This document shows, one piece after another, positions 1 through 6,668 of a stretch of DNA of 35,268 nucleotides. The translations under genes and the position numbers were made by a program. The notes under the pieces are model-generated. The model had not been told where the DNA came from. It did no database searches and saw only the letters and a list, made by a program, of their open reading frames with translations. This stretch comes from DASYHS01 sp035998295 (lineage in GTDB: Bacteria > Pseudomonadota > Alphaproteobacteria > Azospirillales > Azospirillaceae): positions 1 to 35,268 of the forward strand of contig NZ_DASYHS010000198.1 in the NCBI RefSeq assembly GCF_035998295.1. The letters run 5' to 3'. Every line of letters starts with the position of its first letter. The first letter of the stretch is position 1.

Positions 1-5
1 CGCCC

Positions 6-476
6 TCAGCCCTCCTTGACGTCGGCGACCCGGCCGCCGGTGATCGCCTGGAGCGTGGCCGTCTCGGTCGAGAAGGCGTGCATCGGCGAACCGGCGGCGG
101 CCCAGACCGGGGACAGCGCCGTCAGGTCCTCGTCGATCAGCACCCGGACCGGGACGCTGTGGCCGACCGGGGCGACGCCGCCGATCGCGAAGCCCGTCGC
201 CTTGCGCACCCAGTTCCCGTCCGCGGGCTCGACCGGCGCGCCGAGAAGGGCCGAGACCTTGGCCCGGTCCACCCGGTTCGAGCCCGAGGTGAGGACCAGG
301 ACCGGCATGTCGCCCTGGCGGAACACCATGGACTTCACGATCTGCGCGACGGTGCAGCCGACCGCGCGCGCGGCGTCGGCGGCGCTGCGGGTTCCTTCGG
401 GAAAAGCCTGTATCGTGTCCCCATGCCCGGTGGCGAGAAGCGCCTCGCGGACCCTTTCGACGGAATTGCTCGCCAA
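6..476 (-). CDS. YbaK/EbsC-family aminoacyl-tRNA deacylase (ProX/YbaK-like)
   Basis: Proteins of this family hydrolyse mischarged aminoacyl-tRNAs (for example Cys-tRNAPro) or act as free-standing editing domains related to the ProRS INS domain; they are cytosolic. The 156-residue product shows the family pattern: SVERVREAL near the N-terminus, an AAxAVGCTVAQIVKSMVF segment holding the conserved Lys, a VDRAKV segment, and the Gly-rich GFAIGGVAPVGH block. I place the start at TTG 476 because AAGGAG lies 6 nt upstream and the family similarity begins there. The frame stays open to an ATG at 605, but that extension translates the 16-bp tandem repeats and looks non-coding. No operon partner is visible. 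Which amino acid is edited cannot be read from the sequence. Confidence 0.88.
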   Translation of the reverse strand: MASNSVERVREALLATGHGDTIQAFPEGTRSAADAARAVGCTVAQIVKSMVFRQGDMPVLVLTSGSNRVDRAKVSALLGAPVEPADGNWVRKATGFAIGGVAPVGHSVPVRVLIDEDLTALSPVWAAAGSPMHAFSTETATLQAITGGRVADVKEG

Positions 477-489
477 GACCGGCTCCTTC

Positions 490-537
490 AATCGTGCATT
501 CGGCCAATCGTGCATTCGGCCAATCATGCACTCGGCA
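490..537. repeat. 16-bp tandem direct repeat upstream of the ybaK-like gene
   Basis: Two identical 16-bp units (AATCGTGCATTCGGCC at 490-505 and 506-521) are followed by a third unit with three differences (522-537). The array abuts the Shine-Dalgarno of the YbaK-like gene on its 5' side, so it lies in that gene's leader or promoter. It may be a repeated regulator site or a slippage expansion. Confidence 0.85.
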
Positions 538-659
538 GCCCTGAGACTAGAACGGTTCATGACTTGACGGAAGCATATCCAGCGTTTGCAAAGTAGTTTT
601 TGCATTCGTGGGATCCAATGGCGGCGACGAGGCTTCCGATATGGAGCCGGGTATCTTCG

Positions 660-948
660 ATGGCTCGCGATGATCGCGGACTCGAAGTCCGCGTCGCCTG
701 CCAGGGCGGTGAAGTGCCGTTCGAAGACACCGCCTCGGGCCTACCGGCGAAAGCGCTGGAATACCGAGTTCCAGAAACCGAACGACGCCGGCAGGTCGCG
801 TCACGGCGCTCCGACCCGCACGACCCGGAGCACGGCTTCGACGAAACGCCGCTTGTCGGTCGCCGAGTGCCCGGGGTCTCCGACTTTTCCAGGAACGACC
901 GGGAAGAAGAGGAGCGATTCGCTTCCGCTGATCGTCACGTAATACCAT
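660..948 (-). pseudogene. IS5-family transposase remnant, N-terminal part, stops and frameshift
   Basis: From ATG 948 the minus strand reads MVLRDDQRKRIAPLLPG, the typical opening of IS5/IS427-type DDE transposases. Just after LLPG the similarity moves to the next frame and continues as GDPGHSATDKRRFVEAVL, then VGAP*RDLPASFGFWNSVF, QRFRR*ARGGVFERHFTAL and AGDADFESAII. Both internal stops (TGA at 803-801, TAG at 743-741) sit where the family has Trp, so each is a single-base decay of TGG. Similarity ends near 660, just before the first catalytic Asp is expected. The copy is therefore dead by frameshift, two nonsense changes and truncation. I did not identify terminal inverted repeats. Family assignment is from remembered consensus. 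Confidence 0.85.
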
Positions 949-1267
949 CCGATCCAAGGCCACCTCCCTTTCGGCAGCCTTGAAGTAAATTTTCTCGAGT
1001 TTAGGGCTCCCTGCGCCTCTGAATGTCAATAGGCCATAGTCTACGCCAAATGAACTCGGTTCAATGGCGGCTGCAACGGGTGCTTCATAAAAACCGGTAC
1101 GGTGATCTGTGATTTCGGAAAAACTCGCCATTACTTTAAATTTGCGAATGTAAATTGGTGGAAATGAGTTCTTATGGACTTGGAAAGAACGGACTTACCA
1201 GGAACAATCAATCTGGTCGAGTGTTTACATCGCGCATTGTTTTAATTGGTTGTGGAAGGTTCGTCCC
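949..1267. other. AT-richer gene-poor stretch between IS remnant and PhnA-like gene
   Basis: This stretch is clearly less GC-rich than the surroundings. On the minus strand an open frame runs in phase into the transposase remnant (61 codons from ATG 1131), but it has no Shine-Dalgarno and I recognise no family, so I do not call it a gene. The right-hand part must hold the promoter of the downstream membrane-protein gene. The lower GC suggests it came in with the IS or is foreign DNA left by it. Confidence 0.5.
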
Positions 1268-2152
1268 ATGAGCGAGATTGCAGGTCATCCTACCGTTTCC
1301 GAAGATGCGCATACCATCATGGTGAAGAAGGTATCCTGGGGTGCCATCTTCGCCGGGACCGCGGTCGCGCTGATCGTGCAAGTCCTGCTTACGATGCTCG
1401 GCTTGGGGATCGGAGTGGCAACCCTTGATCCCGGCACGGGCGATAGCCCGGCTGCATCGACCTTCTCCATCGTGGCAGGCATCTGGTACATCGTTTCCGG
1501 CATCGTCGCTGCATTCGCAGGTGGTTACGTCGCTGCGCGGATGTCCGGTCGCCCGGACCCGACGACGGGCGCATTCCACGGCCTTACGACATGGGCATTC
1601 ACGATGCTCGTCGTTCTTTACCTTCTGACCACGACGGTCGGGAGCATCATCGGCGGAGCGTTCGCAGGCCTCTCGAATGCCATAGGCGGGTTGGGAGAGA
1701 CGGTAGCTCAGGCAGCGGGTCCCGTCCTCGAAAGGACCAATCCGCTTGAGGCGATCGAACGGCAGGTCAGCGCTACCGGGACCGATCCGGAAGCACTGAA
1801 CAGCGCGGCGGTCAACGCTATCCGGGCGCTTGTGACCGGAGACGACGCGAATGCGGAAGCCGCAAGGCAGGAGGCGGCGCAGGCACTTGCGAGCGCAAGG
1901 AACATTCCCATCGACGAAGCTGAAGCACGGGTAGTGCAGATTGTGGAGCGGTATGAGCAAGGGGTGGAGCAAGCCCGGCAACAGGCCACCGAAGCCGCGG
2001 ACGCCGCAGCCTCTGCTGTTTCGACCGGAGCCCTGGTCGCATTCGTCGCCATGATACTGGGCGCGGTCGCCGCCTGGCTCGGCGGGCGCTCCGGCGTCGT
2101 TCATCCGATATTCGCGGATCGGGTTGTCCCCGTCAGGCGCACGTCCCTTTAA
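1268..2152 (+). CDS. PhnA-like multi-pass membrane protein
   Basis: This 294-residue protein resembles those annotated as PhnA-like protein in Alphaproteobacteria; no biochemical function is established and it should not be read as phosphonoacetate hydrolase. Hydrophobic segments are visible near residues 22-48, 60-85, 97-125 and 262-282. Between the third and fourth is an Ala/Glu-rich, probably helical soluble stretch (about 140-255) with heptad-like AEARVVQIVERYEQ. The segments are Gly/Ala-rich (GAIFAGTAVAL, GGYVAARMSG), as in small stress-associated membrane proteins. Start: ATG 1268 has GGAAGG 8 nt upstream; the frame is open from a TTG at 1250. The gene stands alone and converges on the halogenase operon. 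Confidence 0.8.
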   Translation: MSEIAGHPTVSEDAHTIMVKKVSWGAIFAGTAVALIVQVLLTMLGLGIGVATLDPGTGDSPAASTFSIVAGIWYIVSGIVAAFAGGYVAARMSGRPDPTTGAFHGLTTWAFTMLVVLYLLTTTVGSIIGGAFAGLSNAIGGLGETVAQAAGPVLERTNPLEAIERQVSATGTDPEALNSAAVNAIRALVTGDDANAEAARQEAAQALASARNIPIDEAEARVVQIVERYEQGVEQARQQATEAADAAASAVSTGALVAFVAMILGAVAAWLGGRSGVVHPIFADRVVPVRRTSL

Positions 2153-2239
2153 GGGCACAGCCCTTGAATCCGACTTGCGTATGCGCTCGGGCCTTTTGCG
2201 GTCGGCATCAGACCCGCCGACCGCGGCATAGGGAACGAA

Positions 2240-2267
2240 GGAGGTCGCCGTTGACGTTGCGACCTCC
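2240..2267. terminator. Hairpin between convergent genes
   Basis: A perfect 9-bp inverted repeat (GGAGGTCGC at 2240-2248 and GCGACCTCC at 2259-2267) encloses a 10-nt loop, in the 151-nt gap between the convergent ends of the PhnA-like gene and the flavoprotein gene. There is no strong T-run on either side, so it is a plausible but not classical bidirectional terminator. Confidence 0.5.
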
Positions 2268-2303
2268 CCCGCTCAAGCACGTGCGGCGGGCGCAGATCAT
2301 CCT

Positions 2304-3473
2304 TTAGGAGGGATTGCTCGCCGCCTCCAGGAGCGACTGTGCGACGATGTCCAGCATCACCTCGCTGCTGCCGGCCGTGACCGTCGCGGCCTGAGCATCG
2401 CGCAGGATGCGCGCCATTGTCGACCCCTCCCGATACCCGGCGGCCCCCCAGAGCTGCTGGCACTGCCCGGCCACCTCCTTGGCGACCTCGGTGCATTTCA
2501 GCTTCGCCATCGAGCATTCCGCGATCGAGAGCGGGTCCCGGGCGAAGCAGGCGGCGGCGTGCAGCGCGAGCTGGCGGGCGGCGGCGATCTCGGTCGCCAT
2601 GCCCGCGATCTTGTGCCGGACCGCCTGCCTGCCCGCCAACACGGCACCGAACGCCGCGCGGGACGCGACGTAGCGCGTGGTCTCCTCCAGCGCGTGCGCG
2701 GCGCCGCCGACCGCCATCGCCGCGGCGGCCAGGCGTTCGAGCTGCATCGCCTTCATGATGCGCATCAACCCGCCATGGGGGCGGCCGATCAGGTTCTCCG
2801 CCGGGACGAGGACGTCCCGGAAGACGAGGTCGCCGATGCCCGCGCTGTGCCAGCCCATGCACCGGTTGCCGGCGACCTCCAGCCCGGCCGAGGGGCTGTC
2901 GACGACGCACAGCGACAGGTGCTCCGCCCTGCGCGCGCCGCCGCCGGCCGGGATCTTCGCCGCCACGACGAAGAAGTCGGCGGTCAGCGCGTTGGCGATG
3001 AAGCTCTTCGCGCCGTCGAGCCGGTAGCCCGACGGGACGGGCGTCAGCGTCGCGCGCAGCATGGACAGGTCCGAGCCGGCGCCCGGTTCCGTCAGGGCCA
3101 GGCCGGCGATCTTCTCCCCCGCGACGGCCGGGCGGAGGTAATCGGCCTCGATCCTGGTGCCCGGCAGGTCGGCGAGGTACCGCGTCGCCATGAAGCAATG
3201 GACGGCCACGGCGGCCCGGACGCCGGCGAAGCCGGTCCTGCCCAGCTCCTCCAGGAAGACGAAGGCGTGGAATACGTCCCGCTCCGCGCCGCCGACCTCG
3301 GCGCGGTGGGCGAGGCCGAGCAGGCCCTCGTCCGCCAGCGCCCGCCACAAGGAGCGGGGGATCCTGCCGTCGGCCTCCCAGGCTTCGGCATGGGGCAGGA
3401 CGTGGCGCTCCATGACCGCGCGCACCCGCCTGCGGAACGTCTCGTGGGCGTCGGCGAGGCCGGCCGGCGTCAT
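2304..3473 (-). CDS. Acyl-CoA-dehydrogenase-like flavoprotein, KtzA-like (candidate cyclopropane-forming or dehydrogenating enzyme on carrier-bound amino acid)
   Basis: The 389-residue protein has the full acyl-CoA dehydrogenase fold: helical N-domain (1-120), flavin-contact loop LALTEPGAGSD (125-135), beta-domain (about 136-235) and C-terminal helical domain with RAAFG (272-276). At the usual MCAD/SCAD catalytic Glu (the E of YEGT) this protein has Ala367 in TAGSSEV; a Glu is present instead at position 246 (QLERL), the place used by isovaleryl-CoA dehydrogenase. In kutzneride biosynthesis the ACAD homologue KtzA closes a cyclopropane on gamma-chloro-isoleucyl-carrier without net oxidation. 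As last gene of an operon with halogenase, carrier and Ile-type adenylation genes, this protein probably acts on the carrier-bound, chlorinated amino acid. ATG 3473 overlaps the preceding stop by 4 nt (ATGA), implying translational coupling. The alternative is an alpha,beta-dehydrogenase on the carrier, as for prolyl-carrier. Confidence 0.88.
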   Translation of the reverse strand: MTPAGLADAHETFRRRVRAVMERHVLPHAEAWEADGRIPRSLWRALADEGLLGLAHRAEVGGAERDVFHAFVFLEELGRTGFAGVRAAVAVHCFMATRYLADLPGTRIEADYLRPAVAGEKIAGLALTEPGAGSDLSMLRATLTPVPSGYRLDGAKSFIANALTADFFVVAAKIPAGGGARRAEHLSLCVVDSPSAGLEVAGNRCMGWHSAGIGDLVFRDVLVPAENLIGRPHGGLMRIMKAMQLERLAAAAMAVGGAAHALEETTRYVASRAAFGAVLAGRQAVRHKIAGMATEIAAARQLALHAAACFARDPLSIAECSMAKLKCTEVAKEVAGQCQQLWGAAGYREGSTMARILRDAQAATVTAGSSEVMLDIVAQSLLEAASNPS

Positions 3474-5629
3474 GAATGCGCCGACACTATCGCGTTCCTG
3501 TCGATCTTGCCGTGCGCGGTCAGCGGCAGCGCGTCGTAGAAGACGTAGCGCGACGGGATCATGTAGGAGGGAAGCTTGCGCCGCAGCGTCTCGACGATCG
3601 CGCCCTCGTCCTCGGCGCGGGCGACGAGGGCCGCCAGCAGGAAGGCGCCGTTGCGGCCCTTCGCCATCAGGACGCAGGCCCGTGCCACCTGCGGGCAGCC
3701 CGTCAGCACGTGCTCGATCTCGGTCAGCTCGATCCGGAACCCGTTCAGCTTGACCTGACCGTCGGCCCGGCCCAGGAAATGGACGGTGCCGTCGCAGTCC
3801 CACCAGCCGAGATCGCCGGTCCGGTAGGCCGTTTCCCCTTCCTTCAGGAACGGCAGTCCGGACAGGAACCGTTCCGCGGTCAGGTCGGGCCTGCCGAGAT
3901 AGCCCAGCGCCAGGCCCGGGCCGGTGATGTGGATCTCGCCGGGGACGCCGGGCGCGCAGAGCTGCCCGCCGCCGTCGACGACGTGGAGCCCGGTGTTCCG
4001 GATCGCGCTGCCGAGCGGCACCGAGGCATGGTCCGGGCGCAGGCCGTCCAGCGGGAAATGCGACGCGAAGGTCGTCGCCTCCGTCGGGCCGTAGACGCTC
4101 GACAGGGCCGTGCCGGGCAGGCAGGCGAGCGCACGGCGCACATGGGGCAGCGAGTGCGCCTCCCCGCCGGTGAGGACGTGGTCGACCGAGGCGAAGAGGT
4201 CGGGCGCCTCGTCGATGATGGTGTTGAACAGGGCGGTCGTGACGAAGACCGTCGTCACCTTCCCCTCCTCGATCGTCCGCCGGAGCTTCGGCACCGAGGG
4301 GAAGCTTCCGTCGAACAGGACGCAGCACCCGCCGTGCAGCAGCGGCGCCCACAGCTCGAAGGTCAGCGCGTCGAAGCTGGCGGGCGCCAGCTGCAGGACG
4401 CGCGTGCGCTCCGACACGGCCGCGTAGTCGGGATCGGCCAGCAGCCGGATCACGCCGCGATGCGGGACCACGACGCCCTTCGGGGCGCCCGTGGAGCCGG
4501 AGGTGAAGTTGACGTAGGCGACGCGCTCCCCCGCCTGCGGGTCCGGCTCGCCTGCCGGCGCGGGCGGGCGGGCGGCACCGGCATCGAATCCGTCCAGGCA
4601 GAGCACGGTCGGGGCGAGGGCGGCCATCCTGTCGCGCGCGGCCTCCCGGGTGAGGACGACCGCGACCTTCGCCTGGGCGAACATCGAGGCGATCCGTTCC
4701 TCGGGCAGGGCCCGGTCGAAGGGCAGGTACGCCGCACCCGCCTTCAGCACGCCCAGGAGTGCCGCCACCATGTCGAACGACCGGTCGAGCGCGACCGCGA
4801 CGACGTCGCCCGCGGCCACGCCGCGTTCCACGAGGACATGGGCCAGCGCGTTCGCCGTCTCGTCGAGGGTGCGGTAGCTCATGCTCCGCCCCGCCTGCCA
4901 CAGCGCCGGCGCCTCAGGCGAGCGCCGGGCCTGAATCTCGAACAGGCTGGAGATCGTCTCTCCCCGCGGCAACGGTGCCGCCGTGCCGTTCCAGTCCGCG
5001 GCGACGACGTCCAGCCACCGGTCCGGCAGGGTCGGCAGGTCGCGCAGCGCCGCGTCCGGCCGGGACGCGATGCGCTCCAGCAGGGCGCGCACGACGTCGG
5101 CGACCGCGAGCCGCGATTCGGCGGTCCCGCCGTCGAGGCTCAGCAGGAACCCGGCACCGGTGGCCGCGGCGACCTCCGCCCGCGTCGTCGCCAGCGTCAG
5201 TCCCGCCGGGGCATCCGCCTCGCAGCCGATCTCCGGGACGCCCTGCAGGCGGACCGGTCCGGCGGACGCATCCTCCACCGCGCACACCAGCGCCGACGCG
5301 CGCACCCCGGGGGCGAGCGGGAGCGGGACCGCGCCCAGGGTCGCCTCGTCCGTGCCATGCAGCCGGGCGCAGGCCACCGCCAGCGCGGCGGCGAGGAGGC
5401 TCGCCGGGGCGGCCGAGAGGGTCTTCGCCGCCGCCGCCACCGCGTCCGCCAGCGCCGCCGGCGGTTCCCACCATGCCGTCCCCGCGGCATCGGCCCGCAG
5501 CACGACGTCCGCCGCGCCGACCGGCCTCAGGTCCGCGAGGTGCCGGATGCGGGCCCGGGCGAGCGTCCCGGCTGTCTGGAGGGGGGGCGCCGGAGCCGCC
5601 GCCGGCTGCGCGACGGCGGGTTCAGACAT
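3470..5629 (-). CDS. Stand-alone NRPS adenylation protein with predicted isoleucine-type specificity (KtzB/CmaA-like)
   Basis: Activates an amino acid with ATP and loads it onto a carrier protein. All core motifs are visible in the 719 residues: LKAGAAYLPFD (295-305), FTSGSTGAPKG (375-385), FDALTFELW (419-427), YGPTEATTF (513-521), GEIHITGPGLALGYL (564-578), YRTGDL (602-607), GRADGQVKLNGFRIEL (620-635) and catalytic Lys708 in LTAHGKIDR. Mapping onto GrsA pocket positions gives D420 A421 F424 F462 L486 G488 V512 T520 F521 K708, close to known Ile codes. No carrier or thioesterase domain is fused; the separate carrier in this operon is the obvious partner. Residues 1-about 210 lack C-domain catalytic motifs and may be a degenerate condensation-domain tail, running into the WNGTAAPLPRGE linker. 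ATG 5629 overlaps the thioesterase stop by 8 nt; the 3' end overlaps the flavoprotein start. Confidence 0.93.
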   Translation of the reverse strand: MSEPAVAQPAAAPAPPLQTAGTLARARIRHLADLRPVGAADVVLRADAAGTAWWEPPAALADAVAAAAKTLSAAPASLLAAALAVACARLHGTDEATLGAVPLPLAPGVRASALVCAVEDASAGPVRLQGVPEIGCEADAPAGLTLATTRAEVAAATGAGFLLSLDGGTAESRLAVADVVRALLERIASRPDAALRDLPTLPDRWLDVVAADWNGTAAPLPRGETISSLFEIQARRSPEAPALWQAGRSMSYRTLDETANALAHVLVERGVAAGDVVAVALDRSFDMVAALLGVLKAGAAYLPFDRALPEERIASMFAQAKVAVVLTREAARDRMAALAPTVLCLDGFDAGAARPPAPAGEPDPQAGERVAYVNFTSGSTGAPKGVVVPHRGVIRLLADPDYAAVSERTRVLQLAPASFDALTFELWAPLLHGGCCVLFDGSFPSVPKLRRTIEEGKVTTVFVTTALFNTIIDEAPDLFASVDHVLTGGEAHSLPHVRRALACLPGTALSSVYGPTEATTFASHFPLDGLRPDHASVPLGSAIRNTGLHVVDGGGQLCAPGVPGEIHITGPGLALGYLGRPDLTAERFLSGLPFLKEGETAYRTGDLGWWDCDGTVHFLGRADGQVKLNGFRIELTEIEHVLTGCPQVARACVLMAKGRNGAFLLAALVARAEDEGAIVETLRRKLPSYMIPSRYVFYDALPLTAHGKIDRNAIVSAHS

Positions 5630-6392
5630 GGCCGCGCCCTTCCGCGATGGATTGCTCCAGAAGTCCGGCGATCCTGGCGAGGACCACGGCTTCGTGGTCG
5701 TGGATGAAGAAGTGGCCGCCGTCGAACTCGGCGTAGTCGAACCGCCCGGTCGTCGCCCGGTACCACGGCCTCATTGCCGCCGGCGGGTCGACCGCGTCCC
5801 GGGTGCCGCAGAAGGCGGCGACCGGTGCGGCGACCGGCTCGGGCGACGATGCCCAGGTCTCGGCCAGCTCCAGATCGGCGCGCAGGGTCGGCTCGATCAG
5901 GGTCATGACGTTCTCGTTCCTGAGGATCTCGGCGGGCACGCCCTGCATCTCATGGAGCCTGCGCCGGAGGTCCGGGGTCGTCATGGAGTACATCGGGGGC
6001 TGGCGCTGCGCCGTCGTCGGCGCACGGCAGCCCGAGACGATCACCTGCCTCGCCGGCTCCCGCCCGGACGCTTCCAGCCGTTTCGCGACCTCGTAGGCGA
6101 TCCGCCCGCCCAGGCTGTGGCCGAACAGCGCGAAGGGCGCGTCGGCCTTCGCCCTGACGAGGGCCGTCAGGTCGGCCGTGAGCGGCTCCCAGGTCCGGTA
6201 GGGCCGTTCCCGGAAGCGGTTCTCCCGGCCGGGCAGGCGGACCCCGACGACCTCCACGGCATCGGGCAGGTGGTCCGCCCAGTCGGAGAAGATGTGGGGC
6301 CCGCCGCCGGCATAGGGGAAGCAGAACAGCCGGAGCGCCGGCCGTTCCTTCTTCTTCCGGGTGACGAACCAGGGATCGGAAGCCGCGCGCAC
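5622..6392 (-). CDS. Type II thioesterase (alpha/beta hydrolase) of the NRPS-like operon
   Basis: Hydrolyses acyl groups from carrier proteins, either removing wrong groups or, in CmaT-like cases, releasing the finished amino acid. The 256-residue protein shows the type II hallmarks: FCFPYAGGG (23-31), VRLPGREN (51-58), nucleophile GHSLGG with Ser93, Asp199 in GTRD and His227 in GGH. The start is a GTG 3 nt after the carrier-protein stop, and the 3' end overlaps the adenylation gene by 8 nt, so it is co-translated with both. As no multimodular synthetase lies in the window, this enzyme may be the release step. Whether it prefers the processed or unprocessed substrate cannot be judged from sequence. 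Confidence 0.93.
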   Translation of the reverse strand: MRAASDPWFVTRKKKERPALRLFCFPYAGGGPHIFSDWADHLPDAVEVVGVRLPGRENRFRERPYRTWEPLTADLTALVRAKADAPFALFGHSLGGRIAYEVAKRLEASGREPARQVIVSGCRAPTTAQRQPPMYSMTTPDLRRRLHEMQGVPAEILRNENVMTLIEPTLRADLELAETWASSPEPVAAPVAAFCGTRDAVDPPAAMRPWYRATTGRFDYAEFDGGHFFIHDHEAVVLARIAGLLEQSIAEGRGHV

Positions 6393-6395
6393 GCC

Positions 6396-6653
6396 TCACG
6401 CCGCCTTCTTGGCGTTCTGCGCGATCGACGCGACGACGTCGCGCAGGGCCGGCGTTTCGAACAGCGTCTCGGGGGGCAGCGCGTCCATGCCGTACTTCTC
6501 CTCGACCCGCGACAGGAACTTGACCGCCGTCAGCGAGTTTCCGCCGAGCTCGAAGAAGTCGTCGTCGGCGGACACGCTGCCCTTGCCGAAGAACTCCTCC
6601 CACATCGAGATGACGTCGGCTTCGATGTCGGCCGTGGCCGCGTTCGCGCTCAT
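6396..6653 (-). CDS. Free-standing peptidyl/acyl carrier protein (KtzC/CmaD-like)
   Basis: An 85-residue carrier protein that holds the amino acid as a phosphopantetheinyl thioester while partner enzymes act on it. The prosthetic-group motif is DDFFELGGNSLTAVKF with Ser40 as attachment site; LGGNS is typical of NRPS thiolation domains rather than fatty-acid ACP (DSL). The helical pattern continues with VEEKYG and the LPPETLFETPAL loop common to T domains. A very strong Shine-Dalgarno (AGGAGGT at 6667-6661) lies 7 nt before ATG 6653, so the carrier may be made in excess over its partners. It sits 15 nt after the halogenase stop. The expected partners are the adenylation protein for loading, the halogenase and the flavoprotein for modification, and the thioesterase for release. 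Confidence 0.95.
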   Translation of the reverse strand: MSANAATADIEADVISMWEEFFGKGSVSADDDFFELGGNSLTAVKFLSRVEEKYGMDALPPETLFETPALRDVVASIAQNAKKAA

Positions 6654-6660
6654 CGTCGAT

Positions 6661-6667
6661 ACCTCCT
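6661..6667 (-). promoter_or_regulatory. Strong ribosome binding site of the carrier-protein gene
   Basis: On the minus strand AGGAGGT precedes ATG 6653 by 7 nt. It is a near-perfect anti-16S match, stronger than the sites of the other operon genes. Confidence 0.85.
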
Positions 6668-6668
6668 C

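Noticed and set aside
490..537. CRISPR-like array
   Set aside because: The 16-bp units are directly adjacent with no spacers and no cas genes are near.
6..605. Extended 199-residue version of the YbaK-like protein from ATG 605
   Set aside because: The extra residues translate a tandem repeat and lack homology; TTG 476 has AAGGAG at ideal spacing and starts the conserved part.
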